NCBI RefSeq assembly: GCF_000090795.2
Contig: NW_003546243.1
Location: 1,361,253 to 1,425,252 of the forward strand
Source: Amphimedon queenslandica
Taxonomy: Eukaryota; Porifera; Demospongiae; Haplosclerida; Niphatidae
Length of the DNA stretch: 64,000 bases
Direction: 5' to 3'
A model generated the notes under the pieces. It saw only the letters and a program-made list of their open reading frames with translations. It was not told where the DNA came from and searched no databases. Numbering within the stretch: the stretch's first letter is position 1; each line of letters starts with the position of its first letter. This document shows, one piece after another, positions 52,883 to 64,000 of this stretch. The position numbers and the translations under genes are program-made.

Positions 52883-55800
52883 TCATCTGTTGCTGTCCGT
52901 CCATATATCAAATAAGCTGCTACCAAACGCATTGACGTGTTCTAGTGGCTGAAGAACACCTTTCATGTTTGTTAGCTCTGCATTTACTATCCTGTAATAG
53001 CAATAATAATAATTATTATTAGTTTTTGTGATATACCCGTGTTCAGTGCTTCCATTATTAGAGATCCCTTGCTTTGTTAAATGATTCTTGAGGTGAGACT
53101 TAAAGTGTACCTCTATGCTCTGAAACAATGCCTAATAATAAGTAGTAGTAATAGTAATAGCTCAGTTACATATTAAAACAGGCTATCATGACCAATAGTA
53201 ACAGAAGCTATACGTAATATCAAGAGTTCACCACAGTAATATAATATAATTGTATTATATTGTATTATATTGTGTACTGTATATAATTGCACTTGCTTGA
53301 AGATGATTGGTGGGTAGTAGATCATCTAATGCTTCGTGGAGTTTAAGAAGTTGCTTGCTTATTGTCTTGAAAGGGATTGAAGGTATTGGAGACTTGATCT
53401 CCCACTAGAATGAGATGCAATAAAATATGCACAAGTACTAACTATTATAAATGTTTCGTGTACTTTTTCTATCATCTTGCCTATGTGGTCGTTCATAATT
53501 CCGACAATTTTATGATTAATTTCCCTACAGTGACTACCAATGTCCTGTTGCATAAAATGTAACAAAGAGGGAGACAAAAAAGAGAGAAAGACGAAAAGTT
53601 AAAGTAAGGCGGGGCGGAGGGGGGGACAAAATAAAGAGATAAAAGACTATTAAACATACTTCGTTGACTTGGTCAAACTGAAGAAGTAGGACACACTTTT
53701 TCGGTGTCAATCTTTTCCTAAAGAAAGTCTTCATGTCTTGAATTATTAGCATGATTGCTTGAAGACATCGTAGCACTATGGCTGCATACAAAAACAGATA
53801 ATTAATATCAACAATATATTAGTGGGATGACAAGATTATCAGGATGATAATCTACAGACTCTAAATTAAATTAAATCACCTAAATGTCTTGTAGTGATTG
53901 TCTTAAGTCCAACAACTTCAACTGCCCCAGCTCCAAGCACTAAATGACAAGTCCGTGAATTAAAATACTAAAAAATCGAATGCAAGAAATAAATAATTAA
54001 TTTTACTTTATGACGTATAAAAATTACTTTATTAATTTTACTAAACTGACCTTTAAAAGTTCTACTAGTTTACCGAGCGTGTCTGTCACAAGCATTGGCA
54101 GATCATCAGCAGTTTGACAATAATCAGTGACCATTGTTATCAATATACACAATACACTGTATAAAGGAGTGTAATACATCATGTGCTATCATTGTGCAGT
54201 AATGTACTAACCCAACTACTGCAAACTTTTGTCCATGGACCGTCAATACTTGCTCTGTATGCTGGCTTGATTGCTTAGTAAGTACTAGAAAGGGAGAAAA
54301 AAAACAAAAGGAGATTAAGATTTTATGCATATACATACATATATATATGGGATCTTACATTGTTTGCTAGTAGCTAGGATATTATTATTATCAATTAAAT
54401 CATTACTAAATGAGAGACCTATCAATATAATGTGATACACGATACATGCGAGAATGGTAATACCTTCTTCTAATGAATTAGTTAGCCTCTGAACTTCAGG
54501 CGGAACATCAGCTTGTCTCCACCTCTCGCCATCCAATAGTCTCCTACAGCACATCATAAATAAATAAATAAATAAACAAACAAACAAACAAATTAATTAT
54601 TAATTAATAAATAGATTGAGGTCAAAAAACAAAGATGTTAATATAACTTTACCGAAGCTTCTCCTTTTTGTTATCATGAAAAACTTCAAGGAATCCTTTA
54701 GCCTACAGGGAAACATACAAGTTCAGCATATGCTGTGACTGATGTGTATATCAGTGACAATTTATCAGTAAACTTATCAGTAAAGTTTATCTGATGTACA
54801 GTATGTGTGGATGCAATATCCTGACCTGCGATATGAGGATTAGTCTCAAGTGGGGGCAAGACCGACCAGTGACACCCGACGAACTGTTAATAAAACGACC
54901 AATCAAACGGACTAATCTAACGAAATCAGATGGATGAAGATTATCAAGAAGACCAGCCTGGTAAGACAAAAATGTATTAATAATTAATATCGCTATTTTG
55001 ATGTACCTTAGCACGTATATTTAATAGTTTAGTGCATCTTGAGTGGAGCATGTCACACAGAGCACACACAATCTCATGAGACTCATTTATGAGTGATTGG
55101 CACTCCTGGCTTGATAGCCCTGATGCATATAAATCACTAGAAATAAAATAACAGCAAGTATCAGAATCAGCTTAAACTTGATACATGACATTGCATAAAA
55201 AAAATCAGAAAATGTGAGATAAACGGGGGATTCTCTTCTAGTCATTTTTGATGAAATACCCTGTACTATAGTACAGGGACTTTGGCCAGATTTTTGGAGC
55301 AACTTCAAAAATTCGTAAAAAATTGCAACTTGATCAGAATCAGCTCAAACTTTCTACACAACATAAGGACATGTATATGCATCAGAAAAAATTATATAAA
55401 TGAAGAATTCTCTACTTTTAATTTTTGGCAAAATTTGCCAAAATCCCTGTACTATAGTACAGGGACTTTGACCCAATTTTGAAGCAACTTCAAAAATTTG
55501 TAAAAAATCCAAACTTGATCAGAATCAGCTCAAACTTTCTACACAACATAAAAACATGTATATGTATCAGGAAAATTTATAAAAATGAAGAATTCTCTCC
55601 TTTTAATTTTTGGCAAAATTTGCCAAAATCCCTGTACTATAGTACAGGGACTTTGACCCGATTTTGGAGCAACTTCAAAAATTCGTAAAAAATCCAAACT
55701 TGATCAGAATCAGCTCAAACTTTCTACACAACATAAAAACATGTATATGTATCAGGAAAATTTATAAAAATGAAGAATTCTCTCCTTTTAATTTTTGGCA

Positions 55801-56385
55801 AAATTTGCCAAAATCCCTGTACTATAGTACAGGGATTTTGACCCGATTTTGGAGCAACTTCAAAAATTCGTAAAAAATCCAAACTTGATCGGAATCAGCT
55901 CAAACTTTCTACACAACATAAAAACATGTATATTTATCAGGAAAATTTATAAAAATGAAGAATTCTCTTCTTTTTATTTTTGTCATAGTATGTATCACTC
56001 ATTACCTTTCCGAATGTTTTTCTTTTAGTTTCTCAACTTTCTCTATTGGCTCCCCATTGCTCTCCTCCCTACCAGCAGTCAATGCTAGCTCAGTAATGTG
56101 AGCATCACTCATCTCTTCCTCCATCAGTAACTGATCCAGTCTATCACCAGCTTCATTATCAACAAATACCTCTTCTTCCTCTTCTACTTTCACTTTCAAT
56201 CTCTCTCCCTCTTCATCTTCGTCTTCCGTCAATCCGCCCGATATTTTAGGACCCAGTGGAGGGTGCGATAGCGCATTGGCAAAGAGAGGTCTAGTGGGCG
56301 TGGCTAAAGGAGTTGGAGTCAATACTCCAGCTTCTTCTTGACACACTAATGATATCTTTGACAATGTAGTCTAAATAACAATAAC

Positions 56386-56419
<34 letters not shown>

Positions 56420-58458
56420 TTAGTCATTTTCACCTGGACACATCTCATGTATGTTACGAGGAATTCAAACAGTTTATCCAGTAGCTTGTACCAGCTCTCA
56501 AAATTAATGTTTCTTATTTGCTCAGCAAGGGATAAAGAAGGCTCCTCTCTCTCTCCTATCAGCGAGACACCTTCGTTAAATAGTTTTAAATACTCCTCGA
56601 CAGTCTGAAAAAAATAATGATAATAATAATAGTAATATTTTTTTCTACTAACCTGTTTTACTGTCTTTTTTGATTCTATCAAAACGTGTTCCCTCAGACA
56701 CGAGAGAAAGTGCTTCTTTCGTCGCCGTAGCAACCCTTTGACCACGGACTCTAACTGTATCTATCAATGGTCGACATGGCAACCCTGGCTACCATGGTAA
56801 CCATCTTACTTACCTCTGTATCGATGCATTCAGGACTCGATATTCTCTCTCCCTCTTCATTCAGCCCAATCTTGTTACAGTGATCTATTCTAGCGTTCAT
56901 GTCGGCCATTGCTACGTGTACAAGATCATTCTCCATCATGGCTTCAATGGCTTTCTCTAGCTCATCCAGTTGAGAGCTCAAATGTCTGGAGTAGAAGAAA
57001 AATATTATATAGAGGAAGACTTTAAGAAGGACAATGATTAACATATTTACGCATACAAAAAATAGTACTAGTAGTTTTGTGAATGATAATAATAATTATA
57101 TTCCTCCCACTAACCTAAGACAGGTCACTCCTCTAAGATCAGTTGAGAGTATCGATTGTGTCCTTGTGATCAATTCCAATGCACCAACAAAATCAGACGT
57201 GCCCAACAAGAGCTGAATGGTGTGCTGTGTCTGGTGTATGTTGGCTATCTGCTCCAGCTGGAGACAAACCTGATTCAGCCGCACTTTCTGTCTCTTGGTA
57301 TGATATAATCTGAGCAGCGGATGTGTCATTGCTTTATCCATTAGCCTTATGCGATGTCTATAGATACAGGATTGAGGGGAGAGGGAAAAGGGAAGAGGCT
57401 ATACCTTAATTCGAGGACGTCTTGTTTAATTTGTACAACCAGTGACTCTAGCTCTCTCTGTGAGGCCAGTGTGCTGAAGAACACGTCAGATTTTAATGAT
57501 ATCTGGTGAGCTAAATGTACTTCAATAACATCAACATGATGTGTCAACTAGGGAACCAATAAGTTATATTTTATGCTATAACTCCATACTTTCTCATGCA
57601 GCAGTTTGGTTGACTGAAGTGCCGCCATGTTTTGTCCTTCTTCATGTTTCAATACAGATCCTCCTCCTCCTGGAGTGAGAGACTGAGGCAAAAGATGGTG
57701 AAGTGGTATCACTTGTAGGAACGTCCTTGGATCAGTCAGAGTAAAATCTTTCTGCAAGAACACCTAAGAACAAAGCATCATTGTTATAATCATTGGGTTG
57801 TGGTTCCAAAAATAACACTAACATAAATTAACAGTACAACCTGATGCTACTAATGATGATATATTATTTACTTTTGGAATGTTGTTCAAATCATAAGTCT
57901 TTCCATCTATATAAATAATAATAACAATAATAATAATAATAATAATAAATGTTTAATATTTAGACTAATGTACATCCATTATTATGACCTAATTGCAATT
58001 GTCTTCTAGGAGATGGTGATACTGGTGTAGACGGATTCGAATTAGTTTTATTATCCTCACGGACAATGGATCTGTGAGACTTCCTACCCTGCAATTGAAA
58101 TCAGAACTAATAATTAACCCCCACACCCACAGCACCACTTCATATATTCACATACTGAGGAAGTCTCTCTGAGATAACAAAGGAAATCGCCTAGTTCAAT
58201 ATTTGGGAGAGAGGTAGGAGGGACAGTCGCATAAGGGAGGAATCCTTCACCCCAGGTCTTGGTGAATAGGTCTAGTTCTCTGTTGTTTGGGTCATTCAGT
58301 ACAGAGGGGAGGTTCTGTGTGGCTGAATATATGTCCCATTTTTCTGTCCTGTTTTTCAATAATTCCTCTAGTGACAGGATTTTATTAGGCCTTCCTTTAG
58401 ACACTGATGCTCTTCTAGTAACTAAATCCTCCATTGAAAAGTTGGAACCTTCCGCCAT
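52883..58458 (-). CDS. VPS54: GARP complex subunit VPS54
   Basis: Large multi-exon gene (more than 15 exons). VPS54 is the tethering subunit that brings endosome-derived vesicles to the trans-Golgi. The N-terminus (NLPSVLNDPNNRELDLFTKTWGEGF) is family-like. The coiled-coil/CATCHR part contains LTHHVDVIEVHLAHQISLKSDVFF and TIQLLLGTSDFVGALELI. The C-terminal domain has VLGAGAVEVVGLKTITTRHLAL, MLHEALDDLLP-type KLHEALDDLLPTNHLQALF and a tail INNGSTEHG..NMKGVLQPLEH, matching human LGAGALQVVGLKTITTKNLAL and LTKMHEAIFDLLP. An acidic region (EDEDEEGERLKV, EEEEEV) splits the halves. A family A array of four units lies in the intron at 55.2-56.0 kb. Confidence 0.92.
55190..55985 (+). repeat. Family A tandem array, four to five units, in VPS54 intron
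   Basis: Perfect palindromes start at 55259, 55445, 55630 and 55815: periods 186, 185 and 185 bp. A fifth unit lacks the core. Units are nearly identical over acttcaaaaattcgtaaaaa, aacttgatcagaatcagctc, aaactttctacacaacata, tgaagaattctc and tttggcaaaatttgccaaaa, the last itself a short palindrome next to the core. The best preserved array, hence probably the youngest. Confidence 0.97.
56385..56418 (+). repeat. (AAT)n microsatellite in VPS54 intron
   Basis: About eleven AAT units adjoining caataacaataataat. On the VPS54 strand it reads (ATT)n before an exon. Confidence 0.9.
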
Positions 58459-58533
58459 CTTAAAACCCCTCCTTCTTTAATATATTAGAACACGCCTCTT
58501 AGTTAATTTGTTGTTAGCCCCGCCCATCCAAAC
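58459..58533. promoter_or_regulatory. Putative bidirectional promoter, VPS54 / HEAT gene
   Basis: 75 bp between divergent ATGs, with CACGCCTC (58491-58498) and GCCCCGCCC (58517-58525), the latter 9 bp before the HEAT-gene ATG. Confidence 0.55.
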
Positions 58534-61225
58534 ATGGCGGTTGCTAGTTCTAGAAAAATTTCAAACAGATCCTTCACTGTCCCCTCTCCTTCTTCTTCAA
58601 GTAGTGGGAGCTCTAGTGGACGAAATAATCCAGAGTCTTCAAGGAAATATAATCATTTGATTGGAGAGCAAGTGAGAGGGAGACTCCAGTCTAGAGAAAT
58701 CATTGTATTTTTGTAGAAATTTGTTGTATTGAGTGCACAAGAAAGTCTAAAACAAGCACTAATGGTTGTAGATAGAGCAGGTTCCAAGGTATTGCAGTAA
58801 AATACAAATAAACACCTATTGATGATTGATTTTGATTAATAATAGGAGGAGAAAGACAGTGCAATGATCCAAGTTAAAGAAAATATATCTCGTTGTGAAG
58901 AACTTATAATGAAGCTGAAAGTAATCATATCCTTAAAAACATTGGGTTTTTATAAATTGCAAATGAATTATCATTATTATCATAAGGTTGTACTATACAT
59001 AAAGAATGAATTGGATGACATCCAGTTGGAGCTATCTGCAAGAAAGAAAGGAAAAGAGAGTGTGAGCTGTTTCATTACTTGCATGTGCAATCATTGCCAT
59101 TATTCCCTCTAGCCCACTAAACTGTATGCAAGACAGAAGTGGTTGCAGAGTAGGCTAGAAAAGCTGTTGCTTAAAAGAAGAGGTAGGCCAGGAGCTAAAG
59201 GAATGAGAAGCACTGCAGCACTAGTAAATACTAATGAATAAAATAATGCTAGTATTACACTTTAATGATGATAGAGCTTTAATGCAAGAATGGAAGCTAC
59301 TGATTCACAGGCTCAAGCTGTGATAAGAGGAAGAAATAGACTTAGAGCTGAGAGGACCGTTGCTAGCATATCATCTCATAAAAGAGCTAGTACTATTGGT
59401 AGCCTCTCTGATATAACATCTCCAGGAGGAGGAAGAGGAGGGAGAGAGTCATCTCAAAGAACATACTCAAGCTCAATGACTCAGAGCTATAAAGGTGGAG
59501 GAGGAGAGAGTGATGAATGGTGCAGTAGTGAAGAGAATAGAACTAAAGGAGAGTCTTCTGATGATGATGATGATGGAGTGATTAATGTGGAGGAGGAATT
59601 GAGGAAAGAAGAAGAGGAGGAAGGAAAGAGAGGGAAAAAGGAAAAGGACAAGTCAGGACTTTTTGAGCTTCCACGCTCTCCTTCAATATTTGGACCTCAT
59701 TCCTGGAATTTATTGTTACTAGCAAATTATACTAGTCTACTTGATGAAGGTAATGTAAGCAATTACAAATGTACATGTGAATGTATTAACATAGGGCCTA
59801 CCTTTGGTAAAAGTGGTGATAGGAGAATCAATAGCAAAACTTCACATGTAAGCTATAGTTTTTGATGATGTCATTTTAGACATTATACAATGTATGTTAC
59901 TATTTATAGGCTGGTTTGGCCCCCCTATGGAGTGACATCAATAAATTGCAGGATCTTATTGTGTCTGTCACGAAATCCTTATCCTTTGGTGATAAGAGAA
60001 AGAGCCCTCTTCCCATTATTGGTATCATTATTCTTTATTTTTTTTTCCTTTTTATTATTACTGATCAATTAGGTAGGAAAGGAAAAGTAATAGTAGGAGG
60101 TGAAGGCTGTAGTTTTACAGAAGTACTGAAAGACCATCAGGTATAAAGTTTACTGCAATGTAGATGCAAATTGAAATACTCACTCCACCTTCTTTCTGTG
60201 TAATCCTTGCTACTACAAACAGACTTTATTGCCTGATGAAGCAAGACCAGCACAGCCATGGACTAGGAGAGTATATGGAAAAGTATGTATAAAGCAAATA
60301 TCATCACTTCCATTTATGACTTTTTTACACAGCATTCATTAACCGTACTGTTAATTTAAACCATTTTTTCTTTATTTTTTAGGAAGCAAGACTATATCCT
60401 CAGCATCATTCCCACATCACTCACTCACAGCAAACCTCACAGAGAGATAGAGGAGCTTTTAATCCATTGCTACCCCCACCAACTACAAAACATAAGGCAC
60501 TAGTACATGTTATATATTGAGTTGACATTATTTTATGTGTAGGGTGGTGGTGCTGGTGGTAAAAACAGCATTAAACTTGATCATATTGGAAAGAAAAAGA
60601 TAACAAGGTATTATTTATGCACGCATATAAGCATAAAGACTCTTCTTTAGACCTGCTATAAGAGAAGGAGTAGAAGTACCAGGTAATAATAGAATCCATG
60701 TTATTGATTTCTAAGTATATCATCCTCCTATTAGCTGAGTTAGAAGATTATAAGCACAAATGTATTGAGGTACATTCTGTACACAATTACACATTCTATT
60801 TGTATGAATCTTTGGCTTAGGAACTACTGTCAGATCTAAGCAGCTCTAAGCTAGTTGACAGGAGAATAGACCTAGTGCAGGTTAACATACTTGTAGATAC
60901 TATTCTTGTTAATATAATGTTATCATAATAGATATTGGGGGACCTTGGTTGTCGTGGTGATCCCAGTATCCTTGAGTGTCTCCGTGCTTGTGTAAGAGTA
61001 TATCATGTCATGTGATTGTCATGTGATCCTTTTTACAGTTAGCAACTGAAGAAGATGGATCTGTACAGTATGAGACACTAAAAGCATTAATAAAACATGG
61101 TAAGTGATATAGAGGGAGTTGCTTTACTTTATGTTTTGTTATTAGGTGTTTGGGATAACACTGTAGTGTATGCACTAACTGAATTATTGTCAAAGGGTAA
61201 GCAATTTTTGTATCATTATTTATTG

Positions 61226-61256
<31 letters not shown>

Positions 61257-62671
61257 TTGTCATAGGTTCACAGGAGATACAGCATGACATTTTATCACTT
61301 ATAACTCATGAGATGGCAACCAATTCATTGATATTGCAACAAAAATCACTTGACAAAGTATAAAAAGAGTATCAATAATTTAATCATTATTCTCTTCTCT
61401 CTCTCTCTCTTTTAGTCGATAATTGAAGGTTTTTTTGATGTACTTGCTCACCTTCTTAAAGATAAAGAAGGAAGAAGGACTATGATCAAGAATGACATAT
61501 CTTTCTTGTCTGCCATTATCCTAAGCAACAATGAATGCTCTGTATTAGCTTCCTTATGTAAGGAAAGGCTAGAGTTAGCTTTGCATGATGGTACTGAGAA
61601 GCAGCAGAGTATGGTAAAGCACTTCAAGACATTTTAGTGTCATAAAATGTACATGTACACGTCTGTCCTGTCCATAGGCACTTGATGTGCTAGTCAGGTT
61701 GAGCCCTGCTGATAAAGGGCTGCTTCAAATAGCTCAAAAACAATCAGAATCACATGTTAATTGGAAGGTATGGATGGACCTTTACTTTACTTTGCTTTTC
61801 ATATATTTCTTTGAAGAATCGTTTAAAAGCAGTCGAATGTCTCAAGGTTGGAGGTATGCTTACATGATGATGGTTTTATATTATATGATGCTTAGGTACT
61901 TCGTTAATACATAAACATTTTGATGAAGCTTTAACGATGCAATATCTGCTAAAGAGACTCGCCAATGAGCCAATACATGTAATGCTCTCTGTATTATATA
62001 CATTCGTATGCATCCATGTACATTATGTCACATGTAGATTGTCAAAGTTGCCTTTGGGAACTTGGCCAAAGAGCTTGGTCTGAAAGCAAAGTGTGAAGTG
62101 GAGATTATAAAGTAAAAAAAGAGGGAGGAAGAATGACTTTTATTTGTCTTTTATTTTATAGAAAAATAGACAGTGACAAAGAGACAGAAAGAGTAGAAGG
62201 AGTAACATCACTGGTAAGGGAAGAGAGAGAGAGAGAGAGAGAGAGGAGGTATATATTTATTGTAATAGGGTGGTTTTGTTACTATTGATAATAAAACACA
62301 CAATACCCTAATGGATGTTATTGAAATGGATCCAAGCACATATGTCAGACTAACAGTGAGTGAATCATACACAGTTTACTAAAGACAGTGCACAATCTAT
62401 GAGTATATATCGAAGCATGAGTATAGCATCAACATATTTATAATTATCCACACACACACATTATCTCTAGGCTGTTTCAATTCTAAACAAGGCACCATCA
62501 CTTAACCCTCTTGTTGTGTCTCGTCTGATGTCCAGATGCATAGGGACTGGGCCTGTTGCTAGGTATGTAATCAAAAATAAATAAAAAAGTAACGTTTCCT
62601 TCCTTTGTTATTTTTGCAGGCAATGTAGACATGTATTGAAGCGTTTGTCAGTCAACACAAGGAAAACATAA
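58534..62671 (+). CDS. Coiled-coil plus HEAT-repeat protein (HEATR4-like?)
   Basis: About twenty exons. N-terminal Ser-rich region (SFTVPSPSSSSSGSSSG), helical segments (KEEKDSAMIQVKENISRCEE; KNELDDIQLELSARKKGKES), a large exon (59290 onward) with low complexity and an acidic run (SSDDDDDG, EEEEEGKRGKKEKDK), LPRSPSIFGPHSWNLLLL, RPAIREGVEVPAELEDYKHK, then about seven HEAT-type helical pairs: RIDLVQILGDLGCRGDPSIL, YETLKALIKHGVWDNTVVYA, ALDVLVRLSPADKGLL, LMDVIEMDPSTYVRLTAVSI. It ends ARQCRHVLKRLSVNTRKT. HEAT repeats make extended binding solenoids. HEATR4, a cilia-linked human protein, is the guess that fits the layout but is not established here. Confidence 0.65.
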
Positions 62672-62938
62672 CTTTTACAATAACTACTCTCATAAAGAAG
62701 CCTACAATGTGTATAGATGTATTATTGTATAAGATTATAACTACAGATAATGATGGCTGATGAGTAAACTATGAATATTTGTTATGAGCCCATGCGCATA
62801 AATTGTGGGGTGACCTTAAATACGGGCTATCATAGCAGCAGCAGCAATTTACCACAGTAGCACTCCCAGGTGTCAAAGGAATAGCCCCAGCAGTCAACTC
62901 AATCAGTCTTTAATAGCAAGAAGACAAGACACTCTGTC
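62672..62938. other. Spacer upstream of the desaturase
   Basis: 267 bp between two plus-strand genes. It has ataaattgtgggg, cttaaatacggg (TATA-like, about 62815) and agcagcagcagc. No GCCACRCC box. Presumed promoter and 5' UTR. Confidence 0.45.
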
Positions 62939-64000
62939 ATGGGTGGACAAGTCTCCAGGTCAGACTTTATGTGGGTCTACACTCAACAGCCTCACGTTGC
63001 TAGAAGGAAGATCATTCTCGGTGAGTTATGTAATGATACGGGGACTTTTGAGCAGTTTGGACTGTCAAGCGTCCCTGTAAAAATCTTTTACTTCCATTTA
63101 TTTTGTGACCGCAGTTATGAGGACTCTGTTTACAGAGTGAAGAGTTTTACCCTTTCAAACTGCGGTCACACTGCCATCATTACTCCAGCTGGTTTTGTAA
63201 ACTATTTTTGTAAACCATTGCTTTTGTAACAAAATAAACCACCTCTTTTGATTCCATTCCCTCCCTCTTCTCTCCTCTTAGAGAAATACCCTCAGATTAA
63301 AAAGCTAATGGGACCGGATGACAGACTCAAATACATCTCATCGCTGATGGTCATATTCCAGTTGGTATCTTGCTATTACATATCACAGCTGTCCTACAAG
63401 TGGATAGTCCCATTAGCCTACTGCCTTGGTGGAGTCATTAATCATTCGCTTACACTAGCAATACACGAGACGTCACACAATATGGTATTTGGTAACAAGT
63501 ACCCACTGGCTAATAGGCTCTTTGGGATGTGGCTCAACCTCCCCATAGGTGTACCAATGTCCATATCATTCAAGAAATATCACCTAGAGCATCACAGGTT
63601 TATGGGAGCAGACGTCGTCGATACGGACCTACCGACTAAATTTGAAGGACTCTTCTTTCGTAATCGTCCCCTAAAGTTGCTCTGGGTATTTCTACAGCCG
63701 TTATTTTATAGCCTCAGGCCTATAGTGACAAACCCAAAGCCCCCAAATGGTTTAGAGATTCTAAACACCTTCATACAGCTATCCTTTGATGGCATCGTGT
63801 TCTATGTGTGTGGACTAAAGGGACTAGTGTATTTCATTCTTGGCACTCTCCTCAGTACTGGATTACATCCAATGGCTGCTCACTTCATCGCAGAGCACTA
63901 CATGTTTGAAAAAGGCTACGAGACCTACTCTTACTACGGGCCATGGAACCTCCTCACCTTTAACGTCGGCTACCACGTCGAGCACCACGATTTCCCATAC
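62939..64000 (+). CDS. DEGS1: Sphingolipid delta(4)-desaturase, 3' end outside window
   Basis: Exons 62939-63020 and 63292 to the window end. It introduces the C4 double bond of ceramide in the ER. N-terminus MGGQVSRSDFMWVYTQQPHVARRK is the family lead (myristoylation Gly2). Histidine boxes visible: HETSHN, HHRF within KKYHLEHHRFMGAD, and HVEHHDFP at the edge, the last with Val where the human has Asn. Several hydrophobic spans; NPKPPNGLEILN and HPMAAHFIAEHYMF align closely with human DEGS1. The single intron seen (63021-63291) carries a perfect 13-bp inverted repeat and stays open in frame for about 70 codons. Confidence 0.95.
63104..63170 (+). repeat. Nested inverted repeat in the desaturase intron
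   Basis: TGTGACCGCAGTT (63104-63116) pairs perfectly with AACTGCGGTCACA (63158-63170). Inside, ACTCTG-TTTA-CAGAGT (63123-63138) forms a second hairpin. A bulged A allows 3-4 more pairs to extend the outer stem. Confidence 0.85.

Noticed and set aside
55282-55873. Open frames of 66-69 codons repeating across the 55-kb array, with a shared KSLYYSTG-like string also seen at 8.2 and 4.7 kb
   Set aside because: The shared string is just the translation of the palindrome. Unit length is 185 or 186 bp, so the frame is not kept from unit to unit, and composition is AT-driven.
62930-63229. A 96-residue protein from the desaturase start through its first intron
   Set aside because: The exon/intron boundary (CTCG|GTGAGT...TTAG|AGAAATAC) restores the DEGS family sequence exactly; the read-through is listed only as a possible isoform in the findings.

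Overview
The window looks like nuclear DNA of an early-branching animal. My best guess is a demosponge such as Amphimedon, inferred from very compact genes, introns mostly of 40-150 bp, an AT-rich background, metazoan orthologues (DSL-type Notch ligands, PPP2R3C, ZW10, VPS54, CEBPZOS) and almost no intergenic space. Products were recognised by eye from translated exons, without database searches. For genes where I joined every exon (SPCA, site-1 protease, PPP2R3C, ERG28, FKBP2, ZFAND3, both ML genes, the LRR gene, SNRPD2, CEBPZOS, UQCC3 and others) the joined length is an exact multiple of three, which supports the models.

Layout. 1-3.4 kb: 3' end of a SAM-domain gene (+), CHCHD1/mS37 (-), and an unrecognised single-pass membrane protein (-). 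3.6-10.8 kb: a 23-exon secretory-pathway Ca2+ ATPase (+), with one ML/GM2-activator-like gene antisense inside intron 3 and a paralogue antisense just downstream. 11-19.5 kb: site-1 protease MBTPS1 (-), intronless ZW10 (-), ERG28 (+). 19.8-24.5 kb: intronless ankyrin-patatin phospholipase (+) and two tandem RNase T2 genes (+). 24.7-31.5 kb: strand-alternating C6orf120, Aven-like, ZnT6, CEBPZOS, CDT1 and UQCC3. 31.8-42 kb: PPP2R3C with an intronless ARF GTPase antisense in intron 11, a small unknown gene, ZFAND3, FKBP2, SNRPD2 and intronless SUMF1. 42.2-50 kb: two tandem DSL ligands (-). 50-64 kb: an LRRC58-like LRR protein (+), VPS54 (-), a coiled-coil/HEAT protein (+) and a sphingolipid desaturase (+) cut by the window end.

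Most genes lie in head-to-head pairs with only 53-180 bp between start codons, implying shared bidirectional promoters. Many of these gaps carry a GCCACRCC/GGYGTGGC box. A strikingly large share of the products act in the ER or Golgi (SPCA, S1P, ZW10, ERG28, ZnT6, ARF, FKBP2, SUMF1, VPS54, DEGS).

The non-genic content is dominated by an intron-restricted repeat family built of about 185-bp units around a perfect 20-bp palindrome, a related about 177-bp subfamily, trinucleotide (ATT/AAT) tracts, and one LTR-like block at 48.3-48.6 kb carrying heat-shock elements upstream of a TATA box. No tRNA, rRNA or CRISPR array was seen.
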